DNA from: Trachelipus rathkii
Lineage: Eukaryota > Arthropoda > Malacostraca > Isopoda > Trachelipodidae
DNA length: 42,500 nucleotides
Assembly (NCBI GenBank): GCA_015478945.1
Contig: JABUQX010002385.1
Coordinates: forward strand, 1 to 42,500
Direction of reading: 5' to 3'
The notes under the pieces were generated by a model. The model was not told the DNA's origin, ran no database searches, and saw only the letters and a program-made list of their open reading frames with translations. Both the position numbers and the translations under genes were made by a program. Position 1 is the stretch's first letter, and every line of letters begins with the position of its first letter. Shown here in pieces: positions 31,301 through 42,500 of the stretch.

Positions 31301-34300
31301 TGAAACCAAAAAGGTTTGGGCCAAAAACCCCCCCATCCAGGAGAGAATTTTGTTAAGATCTCCTTTATTATTAACCCCAAAATAAAAATATAAAAAGGGA
31401 TATATGTATTATTTTTATGTTTAAAGTTGAAAATATCTATCCAGTTTTTTTCCTTTATGTTTTTTTAAAATAAAAATATTGGTGGGGGGGGGGGAAGGTC
31501 AGTTTTTTTTTGGGGAACCCTTTTAATGCTTAATTTAATTAGGTCGTAAATAAAAATTTAATAATTAAGTGGTGAGAATGAAAATAACGCGAATTTTTCT
31601 AAAACGGCCCCATCTCCACGGGAAACAAAGGTCGCACAATGATATAAAAAAATGTAAAAAATAAATAGTTCAAATTTGTTTAAAACTTGAAAAAGGAAAA
31701 AAAATTTACTTTCATGGAGTTATTATAATTTGGCTATTTCCCCTTGAAAAAATAAACCCTGATTCCCCATTATTATTTATTTTTAAATATATTCTTTATT
31801 TGATATAATACACAAGGCAAAGGTAAAATTTATGGGGAATTTGGGCACACCACCCACCAATATTGAAAAATATATTTCTTGAATGTGTGATATTTTTTTA
31901 TATTTATTTGGGAGGGATACCTTTGGCTCAATCAAAAAAAAATAAAATAACCTTATGTATATTATTTTTAATAGTTATTAAATAAGGGGGTGGTAAAGAG
32001 AAATATGCAAGAGATATGCAACTTTTGACCCGTAAGATATGGAAAAAAAATTTTTTTTGCAAACAAAAAATTCCTTTCCTTGAATTTTCCTGGTTGAAAG
32101 TTTTTATCGTGGAAGAGCGTATTTCCCCAAATATGATTTAACCAAGAAAAATTTATTCTTTTTTTTTTATTCCTAATTTTTCCCCCTTTCCTTTTGAAAA
32201 GGGCATTTTGTTCCCAGGCATAAACAAAAAATTAGCTTTTTTTACCAACAATGAAAAAAAAAAAAACTATTACCCAAATCTCCATAAATAAAAAAAAATG
32301 ATTGGAGAATTTATTAATTTATGCTGCAAGTTTTATAAATACGTTAGAAGTAAGAGCGAAAAAACACTAGATTATTTTTTAATATATTGGGCCCCAATAG
32401 TTTTTGTTTTTACACGCGCTTAGAAAATAAAACTAGTGCTTAACTGTCACAAAAAACATTTATAATAAAAAAATTTTAAGGAAACAGGGGGATCAGAAGA
32501 GTAAATTCCATCCTGGGGTGAAAATAATGGGAGCAGATGAATTATTTGGAGAACCTCCATTCCATTTGAGGGGCAATGAAGGTGGCCCAAATATTTTTTC
32601 CATTTTTTCCCCTCCTCCAGTTGGGTATTTAAAGGAGGAGCCTACAGATAACCCTCCCCCTAATTCTCTTTTCTAACCCTCCCCCCGGGACCTCCCGCTA
32701 CTCTCCCAATTATTTCATTGAACGGTATTGAAGTTGTGTATATTTATATGCAGAATAAGTATTCATTTCACCTGTGAAACCAAGAGAAAAGTTTTTGATA
32801 AATCAACGTATTAAATCCAGGGCCCAGGATTAGTTTTGTCTAAAATCTTAACACCATAAAAAGGCCCTACAAAACTAATTCCTTTCCCCCCCACCCAGTT
32901 TTTTTCTTTCCCTCTCACACGGCCCCACGAGATAAAAAGGGGGGATGGTGTCCCACCCCCGAAAGTTATTGGAAAGAGAAAAACAACCCCCTAATATATG
33001 TTGAAAAAATTGAAGAAATTGTCCAGACGAGGTGATATGTTAGGAATTTTGGAGGATAGTTTTCAAGTTGAGGATGTTCAACAGCTTCGTGTAGATTTTC
33101 TTGGAAAATATAAAAAAAATACTGTAATATAAACCGAAGAACAAATTGGAAAAAAAATGGTGATTAAAACCTTAAGGCTATAAAAACAAAATAACTTCAC
33201 CTGTCAGTTTTTGTAATTGATGATTAATGAAAAAAAAAAGAGAGAGAAAAATTTTTTTTCCCCCCGCCCCAATACTAATGAAAAAAATCCAAAAAGATTT
33301 AATAGATAGTAATTTAATCGCGTGTTTTTTGGTTATTTTTGAGGTCCCTTGGTAAAAAACTGGGTTTTGAGGTTTAAATATTGTTGGATAAATATTAGGA
33401 AGAAAAGACGGGAAAAGAAAGAAAAAGAATAAACTGTATTTAGGAAATCAATATAATTTTTGGGAAAGAAAAAGAAAAAGGAAAAGTGGAAAATTAATAA
33501 AAAAGTATTTCTTAATCATATATAAGATGGGAGGTCCCGGGAAAACGAAAAAAAGTAAAATGGTGGAGGAAAAGAACCTGACAAACTTTTATTTATTTCA
33601 AAAATAAAAGTTTAAAATTTTTAAGTAACAAAAAATAATTTTCAAAAAAACATGAATAAAATGGGTAAATACATGGAATAAAAAAAAAAAACAAAAATCC
33701 ATTTAGATGTCCCCCCAAAAAAACAAATTAAAAAAAGGAAAAAGCAATTTAAAGTACATAAGAAATGTGAGTTTAAAATAGATAAGAAAATTAAATGAGA
33801 ATTAGAAGGAGGGGAGCGTTTGGGGGTTCCCCTTTTTTTTTAAATAGGAAAATAATGAGGCAACAAAAAAGAATAAAATTTTGAAAATGATGAAAAATGG
33901 TAGATGTTTAAGCCAAAACGGGTTTTTAAACAAAAAAGTAATAATAAAAAAAAAAAAGGCATGTTTTTGAAAATTCTGGGGGGGTTTGGGGGCCCACCCC
34001 AAAAAAAGTTAAGCCCGTGAGAAAATAAAAAGTTTTTTCCCCCCCGAACAAGAAAGGTTGGAGAGTTTTATTGGAAAAAAAAATCCACCCAGATTGGAAA
34101 AAAAAAATGGGAAGCAGGAAAGGGGGAGTGAGAGAGGGGGAAAAAATAAAACAATAACTGAAAAAATATATTTAAAAAGGGAATATAAAAAAAAAAAAAA
34201 AAAAGAAGAAGAAAGGTTGAAACATAAAGAAAAGTTTAATTAAGATGTGAAGGAAATAAAAAAAAAAAACTGAAATTGGAAGGAACTACCGTTATGAATT

Positions 34301-37300
34301 AAAAACGAAGGGTAAAAATAAGGAAAAAAAAGCGTAAAATATGTTTTATACGGAAAAATTAAAAATAGAAGACAAAAAAAAAAAAGGGGAGTTTTTTCAT
34401 TTTAAAACACGCGAAAAAAAAAAGGAGAGTATAGTGAGAGGACTTCTTTCTAAGAAAAATAAATATTTCCTGGGCAAATTTAAAGGGGCAAGAAAAAATG
34501 GAATTGCCTCCTTTTTCAAATGAAAAATACTATGAAAAAAAAACACAAAAAAATGAAAGTGGGAAAAAACTTTATTCAGGGAAGAAATGGGTGGGAAATA
34601 AAGAAAAAAAAATTGGGGTAACTAAACAAAGCCTATATAAGTATTTTAAGTGCTGGGCCATCCCGCAAAATAACAAATTTGGGGGGTAGTTGAAAAAAAT
34701 GAAAAAAAAGAAAAAAGTTTTGAAAAATAATGAAAAAAAAAAGATGGGGTTTTTTTGTTGGTGGGGGGGGGTTTTGGGAAAAAAAGATATAAACTTTTGA
34801 AAGTTAAATTATGTACAGGACAGGGTACTGTAAGTTCTGAACACAAAAACAAAATATTGTTCAAAGTGAAAATTTATATTAGGAGTATTTGCAATGTTGC
34901 TTTTTATTTGAGATAACCTGGGGGATAAGTTAAAAAAAAAGAAAAACAAATGTTTAAAATCCTAAAAGGCTCTAAAAAAGGTTTAATAGAATGGAAAATT
35001 TACTGTATTTTTTATTGGAATAATAAATCCCCCTCACACAAAAAGAATGACAGGAGTGAGGAAACAAACTATGAGGAAGACCTTGAGGGGGTGAATTAAT
35101 GGAAAACTATTTTTTAAAATAAATGGGGAAAGATTTTCGTGTAATAAAAACAAAAGCAATTTTTTTGGTTGGGAATAAATATTTCTGAGGATAACCCCCC
35201 CAATCCCGTTTAGAACAGAGGAGTTAAAAAAGTAATTTTGAAGGCATATCAAAAAAGGTTGGGATAAAAATAAACCCCCCCCCCTCAAAAATTCATCTTA
35301 AAAGAGAGGGTTGGAAAAAACCATAGTTCTGGTTCAATGTAGAAATCTCTAATGGAGGAAAAAGTGTTTTGTAGTTTTTAAATTTGGGCAACTTTTTTTA
35401 AAAAAGAATAGAAAATTTAAGGGTAAATAAAAATGCTTTGGGGGTTTTAAAAAATTTTATTTGGGGTTTGAAAAGAAAGTTACAAGCCAAAAGGAATCGA
35501 TTGTTTATTGGCGAAAAAAAAAAACATATATGAGCGAAGCCTAGCTTAATAAAAAAGAATGCACGTAGTAAAAGGAATGCCCGATTTAAAAAGAAAAAAA
35601 AAAAACAATAAAAATTCAAAAATTTTTCATTTTATGAAAAAAGAAAGAAATAGAAAGAGAAAGAAAAAACAAACAACGTTAATTTAGTGAGCCCTTTAAA
35701 TGATGGGAGGGAAAAAAAAAAAAAAAAAAAAAGTCCCTCGGAGTTTGAAGAGCGTAAAACCCTAAAGTCCTTCCAGCCCCGTAAAAAATAAAATTTTGTA
35801 GGTGGTTTAGGTTTTTTAAAGGATTATTTTTTAAAAAGTTTTTATTATTTTCCTGAAAAAAAAATGGACCCCTGCTAAAACGAGGTTGGTAAAAAAAGTA
35901 AAAAGATCCCCAATTGTAAATGAAAAAAAAAAGGGATGGTAAAGTTAAAAAAAATTGAAATTTTTTAATTATTAAAAAGGTTAAATGGGAAAATGGGAAC
36001 TACTTGCAAGTTGCTTTTTTTTCATATTGGGGTCCCCCTACCTTCCCTCCTATGGAACCTTTATTTTAAAGTTTTGGTTTTTTTAAATACGGATGGGAGG
36101 TTTTTTTGAAAAATGGAAAGGAAAATCAAAGGCCCCCCCAAAGGAGGGGAAAAAAATGGGTTTTTTTAGAAAAAATACCCTGGTTTTTAAAGAATGAAAT
36201 GGAAAAAGAAAAAAAGAGACGTGGAAAAAAAAAAAAAAACGGGGGGGTTTTTTTGTTTCGCCGCCCGTGTTTATTTTGAGAGAAATTATTACATTTTTAG
36301 ATGTATTTGGTTTTTCTGGAGGGGTTTTGGTTCCCCCCCCTTAGTTTTGCTCGGTATCAGAACCATAAAATCAGAAAAAAAAAAAGCACAAAGCTTTTTA
36401 TTTCCAAACTTACTTATTTCCTGAACATAGACGTAATTATGTGGGGGGCCAGGGGGGGTTATTATTAAAAAAAGAAATATAATTGTTTTTTTTTTACAAG
36501 TAAAAATTATAAAGAAATAAGAGTAAAAGGAGAACTTTTTTGGGTAGAATTGGTGGATTGGAGGGGGGGTGGTGGTTATGAAAAGAAGGAAGTTTTCCCA
36601 CAGTTTGTTTGGAATTACCCCAATGTTAAAAAGAGGAAGTGGGTGGTGTGGGAAAGAAAAAAAAAGGTTGATAATTATTATTTTGGAAAAAAAAAGTTTG
36701 TAAAAACAAATTTTGAAATTTCAAAAACATGTAAACATGGGGGAAAATTGAAAAAAAAAAAAATGAAAAAAAAATAAACGAGATGGAAAAAAAAAAATTT
36801 TTAAATTGGGCCCACGTTTTTTTTCGTGCTGGTAAAAAAGTTTTTTAAAAAAGAAAAAAAATTTAGGGGGGTTGGTAAGTATTTTTTTGAAAATCAGGAA
36901 AAAAAAAGGATTTGGGCCACCCTTGAAAAAATATTATCTATATTGGAAATTTTTTGGAGGGGGAGTAAGGAAATACAAAGGGGGGCTCCCCGTTAAAGGT
37001 CAACCTCTGTGATCTGCCAACCTTAGGAAATTCCCCCTGCCCCAATGAAAAAGGGAAAGAAAAAAAATTTCAATAAATTTGTTTTTTGGGTTTCCTGTGG
37101 GTGGTTTTTCAAAATCAGTAATTTAGGCCAAGGCGGGAAAAAAAAATTACGGGTATGTGTTTTATTAATGGAAACAAGAAGGTTTCCCAAACAACAAAGA
37201 ATCCCACTAAGGTTTCAAGCATTTGAAAATAATCTTTTTTTTAGAGTGGCCGGATGAGGGATATAATATAAATGGTTTTTTTTATTAGTGAAAACAAAAG

Positions 37301-39320
37301 AAAATTGATATTTAAAAAATGGAAAAAAAAAAAGAATGGGAAACTTAAATGTGGGTAATGAACTGGGCTTGGGGGGGGCTTTGGTTGGGGTAGGTGGGGT
37401 TGGGACGAAAAAAAAGAAAAAGGTCACGGGGGATTGGTAAAAAAATGGAAAAAAAAAAAAAAATACAATAAAGAAGAGAGATATGAAAAAGAGGTTAAAT
37501 TAAATTGGAGAGATAAAATTCGGGTTTTTGGTCCCCATTGGGAAAAGAAGAATGCCCCAGATGAAAAAAAAAAATTTAACCCCCGGTGCCAACAGGCCAA
37601 ATCATACACATGAATTTCCCTCGAAAAATTTAGAGGTGGGGAGTTTTTTTGGGGGGGTTTTAAAGGAAAAAATTCGAAAAAAAAAAAAACCCACCGGAAG
37701 GGGGGCACAAAAAAAAGAAAAAACCCCCCCCTTTAAAGGCACAAAAAAGTGTTGTTTATTGGTATTTTTAAAAAGGGTATAGTTAATTTTTTATCACTTT
37801 GCGCTTAGGGAAAAAAAAGGCAATGGGAGGTGGGAGGGGAGGGGAAAAATTTTTTGGTTTTTGTATCAAAAAAAGCTAAAAAAAAAAAGTAGGGGTGGGG
37901 GTGGCAGCCTTAATTGAAGAGGAAAAATAAAGGAGTTGGAAGGGGAAAAAACTATGGGCACCTGTTTTTGGTGAGTTTTCACCGTTGAAAAAATGGGGAT
38001 TTGGGGGGGTAGTATAAATGTTTTTTTTATTTATTTGTGAGTATCATGACCCCCGGAGGAAATGATAAAACCCCCCTTTACAAATTAAAAGGAAAAATTA
38101 AAGAATTAACTTCATATTTGGAAAAGGTTATTTTTATTAGTTATTGCAAGTGGGGGTTATTTTAAAAAGCCCCTATAGGGGGGGTGGAAATTTTTTTGGG
38201 AGTAGGGGCCTGGGCCGGTTCCACCCCCCCGGGGGCTTCCGGGCAAACTTTTTAGGGGAAGTAAATGAGTAATTTTGGTTCATAATATTCCCCAATTTTT
38301 CGTCCTTTAACGTCCCCCAAAAAAATTTTTTATTCCTTTAATTTATTTTAAACTAACTTATCCTTATTTATTATTTTTTTTTTACCCTTTTCCTCCGGTT
38401 TCCCCCCCATACCAAAAATGTTCCTTGAAAAATGAGGATTTCCACCCCCGAAAAGTTAAAATGGGTTTTCTCAAATCGGAAATTTTTTTTCCCCCAGGGG
38501 TCACCATTTTAAAGGAACATAAAAAAAAAAAAATTATCCTGAAAGGGTTTGGAAAACCGCCCCCCCCCAGGAAAAAATTTTATTTCCCCAGGCCCACCCT
38601 ATAAGAAAATTTAACCTGTGATATTTTTAAAGGGAAAAAAAGGGTAAAAAAAAAAATCCATTCTTGAAAAATTCCCCCCCCCCCAATGGGGTAAAAATTT
38701 CCCTTTTTGGAAAAAATATAAAATTTTCCCCCAAATTTTTTTTTTCTTCGTTTAACCCTAAAAAGATTTATACTTTTATGGGAAAAAAATCCCTTTTATT
38801 TAAAATGGGAAAAAAATTTTATTTTATTTAAAAACAGCTTTATTCTTCCCCTAAATGAATTCCCTGTTTTTTTTAAGGAAATAAAAAAAAAGTTTAATGG
38901 TGGTTCAGTTCTAAATCTATCTGCCCAAAATACTTCTGTAAAGAAAACGAAAACTTTATTTTGCCCCCCCCCCCCCCCCCCCTTTTTTTTGGGTTCCCCC
39001 CCCTGAGAAAGGAATTTAATCCCCCCCTACCCAGAATTTTTAATTTTCAAAATAAGGAGGGGGGATTTAAAAATGCCCCCCAAAAGGGAATAAGAGTCTT
39101 TACCCGAAGAATTTCCCCCTCACCAACACACCATAGAACAAATAAACACGAAAACATATATAACGGAAAAGAAGCAAAAAATTTTCCCCCCCTAATATAA
39201 AAAGGTAATAATATAAATACCGGGCCCCTGCGAAAACAATAAGTAAAAAACTACAAGGCACCAATGGGGGATATAGAAGGGAGTTGTTGTGTTGAACCCC
39301 CCAAATGGAAAAAAAAAAAA
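28372..39320. other. Homopolymer-rich, probably low-quality consensus
   Basis: Across 11 kb, runs of six or more of the same base occur in nearly every line and for all four bases, including a run of 19 C at 38964-38982. Open frames are short and made of Lys, Phe, Gly and Pro strings. Real AT-rich genomes rarely carry so many G and C homopolymers, while noisy long-read consensus does. No gene, RNA or element in this interval can be supported. A piece at about 28.7-29.3 kb is plain AT-rich sequence without long G or C runs. Confidence 0.6.
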
Positions 39321-40625
39321 AAATATAATATCTATTAATTAAAATTAATAAAATAAAAGTCATATAAAAAATTACTTATTATAATTTATATTATATTAAA
39401 TTATAAAATTAATTTATAATAAATTATAAAATTATAATATATATTATAATATACACATAATATATTATAAATTTATAAAAAAAAAATATTATATATATAA
39501 AATAATAATAAATAATAATAAAATATTATTTAAATATATTAATACTTTTTGATGTTTCATAACACAATATTTATATATTCTAATCCATAAATAAAAATAA
39601 TTAAATGAAATAATTTTGTCCTACTACCGACAAAGATTTGTATAGTGATATATATATTAATAATATAAATAAAATTAAAAAAATATTAAAAATATTACAG
39701 TTATATTAATAATATTAAGATTTTATTTTTCATATCAAATAATAATTTATAACAAAAATTAAATTCATTGGAATTTTAACGATCTAATAATTTATAATTA
39801 TATAAAATATTATATAATTATATAGAATTTTTATCAATACACTATAAATATATTTTATATTAATAATAAATATTATAACTTATATTTATGGTATATAATG
39901 GTAGCTATTTTAAAAAAAAATTATTATATATAATTATTATAATATATAACAGCAAATTAATGTTTGTTTATCACTCTAATATTTTAATCAAATATTTTAT
40001 ATATAAAATAATGAATAAAATAATGAATATTAAAATATAAAATATATCGTCTTTTTATGAACTTTCTTTTATAAATTTATATAATTTAAAATGTTATTAT
40101 TATTTATTTTTTATTAATATAAATTATTATTTAAAATAAAATTAATTTATTTAATAATATATTAAATTCAAATAAATAATATATTAGTTTTATGGGAAAC
40201 ATATTAAAGAAGTTTAAATTATTTAAAAAGTGAAAATAAAATCATATTTAGAAAAAATACAAATTTTAAAAATAGGGAAAACTATTTTCGAAACCCAAAA
40301 ATAACCTAAAAAACAAAAAAGTATATTTGACAAAATGGGGGGAAAAAAAAAAGTTCATTTGTTAATAATATTAAACTAAAAAAAAAATTTTTTAAAAAAA
40401 AATAATCAAAAATAAAAAATATAAAATTTTAAAAAAAAAAAACTAATAAATGTAACAATAAATAAAAATTTTAATAAATAAATTCCCCCAAATCAAAAAG
40501 TTAAAACCAAGAAAAATAAAAATACAAGTGGAGGTTATTTCCTCCACATAAAAAAACTTATATATACTAAAAAAATTTTGAAAAATTTTTAGGAAAAAAT
40601 TTTTTTATCCTCCACCCTGAATACT
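39321..40625. other. Almost pure A+T sequence, no gene
   Basis: Non-repetitive A/T sequence with very little G or C and no usable reading frame. A perfect hairpin of 7 bp with a 6-base loop (GTGGAGG at 40528, CCTCCAC at 40541) is the only clear structure. The sequence again carries homopolymers in 40.25-40.63 kb. Confidence 0.5.
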
Positions 40626-41342
40626 TTTCCCCTATAATATATATATATATATTATTTAATATAATATATAATGCGACATAATCTTGATTTTCCCTCTTTA
40701 TATATCATGTAATTGAAAATATACTTTCGTTTCATTTGTAAAATAGTTTAAAGTACTTATATCATACTCTTTTTTCTCTTTAAATAATAATCAAATAGAG
40801 GCATTACATAATATCTGTTTCTTTCTGAATGATAGGGCAAATTCAGACATGATTCGTTTCTTTCTATATAATAAGCAAATGTATACGTATACTTCGCCTT
40901 TCCTCCTTAAATTAGCAACAAAATTTCAGATATATTTTCAATTTTCCTTTGAAAAAATTGTAAAATTTTAATTAAATGTTTACGTTATAACTTCAAACAT
41001 AAAATAAAATAATAATATTTTAATAATATAATACCATATAAATAATAATAATAATATAATAATATAATATTTGTAATAATAATCTATAATAATATAATCA
41101 TACAAAAATATTTCTAGCTCATTATGTTAGATCCTGGAGACCGTGCTTGTTGTCTGCTTCTATTTTTTTTGGTTTTGGATGATTTTTTTGTAGGGGGGTG
41201 GGGAAAGGGAGGGGCTTGAAATTACGTCCTAAAAAAATACATAAAAATTGTAAAATATAACAAAAGAAGAATAATTTTAAAACACGTTTCGTATAAATCC
41301 AAAATTTAGTGTTATTTATTAAAAATAAATAATATTAATACC
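40626..41342. other. Ordinary AT-rich sequence, no gene seen
   Basis: The texture returns to natural AT-rich DNA. There is a short (AT)n tract at about 40636-40654 and ATA/AAT-rich stretches near 41000-41100. No splice-bounded frame, RNA gene or element was found. Confidence 0.45.
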
Positions 41343-41423
41343 GTATATATATTTATTATATAATATATATATATATATTTATATATATTATATAATATAT
41401 ATACTGTATATATATATAATATA

Positions 41424-41454
<31 letters not shown>

Positions 41455-41479
41455 ATTTTATATATTATTATAGTATATT

Positions 41480-41510
<31 letters not shown>

Positions 41511-41708
41511 ATATATATAATATATATATATTAATATAATATATAATATTATTATATATATATATATCTATTATGGTTAAAAACTTATATCATATATAAT
41601 ATATATATTATATATATATATATTATTATACTATTATATATATAATGTATTATATATTAATATTATATATATTATATATACTAAATAAAGTTATATTATA
41701 TATATATA

Positions 41709-41747
<39 letters not shown>

Positions 41748-41837
41748 TATACGTATATATATAATTATATATATATATATATATCTATCTATTATAATAA
41801 TTTATATATATATATATTATATTTATATATTATAGTA

Positions 41838-41871
<34 letters not shown>

Positions 41872-42106
41872 TTATCTATAATATTTATTATATTATATAG
41901 ATATATATGTTATATAGTAGTTATTATATATAATTATATAATCTATATAATAATATATATATATATTATTATGATATATAATATATATATATTATATATA
42001 TATTATATTATATATATAATATATATTATAATAGAGTATAATATTATATATATATATATATAATAATTTATATTATATAATTGTTATTATATATATATTT
42101 ATATAC

Positions 42107-42139
<33 letters not shown>

Positions 42140-42246
42140 ATTTATATATTATATATATATTATATAATGTATATATATATATATATAATTATAAATATAT
42201 TAATATATATTATATATATATATATATATTATACTTATATATATAT
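41343..42246. repeat. Very long imperfect (AT)n block
   Basis: About 900 bases nearly all of alternating A and T with frequent TAAT and TTAT interruptions and only a few C or G. It is the longest microsatellite in the window. Confidence 0.95.
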
Positions 42247-42500
42247 TCTGTGGTGTATCATCTATTATATTCATGTAGCTTCATAGTCTAAGTCATTAGA
42301 TTTTTCACAAATGCTCGTGAGAAAGCTAATATGCCGTTTGAAGAAAATGAATAATGCATTAATTCTAATATAGAAAAAAAAACAGATATTGTGCGAGAGG
42401 ATTCATGATATATTGCGATATCACCGCATAACCATTCTTCTGACATTGTTATACAAATCATCTGCATAAGTAATCGCCAAAATTCAACGAATAATAACCT
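42247..42500 (-). other. Edge sequence with coding-like minus-strand frames
   Basis: Two minus-strand frames look partly coding. One contains ITYADDLYNNV, whose YADD (codons at 42457-42468) is the reverse-transcriptase catalytic motif of many retroelements. The other, in a neighbouring frame, runs about 50 codons to a stop near 42286. Flanking RT motifs cannot be seen because the window ends, so this may be chance. Confidence 0.25.

Noticed and set aside
34058..34689. Several lysine-rich open frames
   Set aside because: They lie in the homopolymer-rich zone and consist of Lys/Glu/Asn runs from poly-A stretches. The underlying sequence is not trustworthy.

Overview
The window is eukaryotic nuclear DNA, most likely from an arthropod. 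Three things point there: exons bounded by consensus GT/AG splice signals, including one that matches the EVH1 domain of the RAS/MAPK regulator Spred; non-LTR retrotransposon (LINE) remains, a tRNA-derived SINE-like sequence and a hAT-like end; and very AT-rich DNA packed with (AT)n and (AAT)n microsatellites. There is no bacterial gene organisation. I could not fix the species.

Layout. (1) 1-12.8 kb is AT-rich sequence with almost no recognisable gene. It has a strong and switching G/C strand bias: G well above C in most of 1-9.3 kb, C well above G in 10.6-12.8 kb. It holds a G-rich GTGAG-type simple repeat at 6.45-6.9 kb and an island at about 9.56-10.64 kb that looks like ordinary genomic DNA. 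(2) 12.8-28 kb looks like ordinary genome and holds nearly everything that can be interpreted: coding-like exons on both strands, four successive fold-back (inverted-repeat) structures between 14.6 and 19.7 kb, microsatellites, the SINE-like copy at 20.8 kb, a LINE reverse-transcriptase tail at 21.1-21.7 kb, a hAT-like end at 21.7 kb, a GC island at 22.4 kb, and LINE endonuclease fragments at 23.5-25.4 kb. (3) 28.4-39.3 kb is full of homopolymer runs of all four bases and looks like poor consensus sequence. 39.3-40.6 kb is almost only A and T. (4) 40.7-42.5 kb is natural-looking sequence around a 900-base (AT)n block.

Genes. The best-supported coding sequence is the Spred EVH1 exon (18539-18722, minus). 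An unrecognised gene on the plus strand (about 17.38-18.2 kb) is inferred from three in-phase exon candidates with introns of 40 and 66 bases, plus a probable last exon followed by AATAAA. A degraded, inverted copy of part of it lies immediately upstream. A second unrecognised plus-strand gene (about 26.1-27.4 kb) has a 53-base intron. A last exon on the minus strand at 25.65-25.77 kb encodes an HMG-box-like tail. No pathway links these genes. The strongest structural theme is the cluster of inverted repeats, three of which begin or end at, or enclose, an (AT)n tract or another microsatellite. I found no operon-like system, CRISPR array or clear novel defence system.
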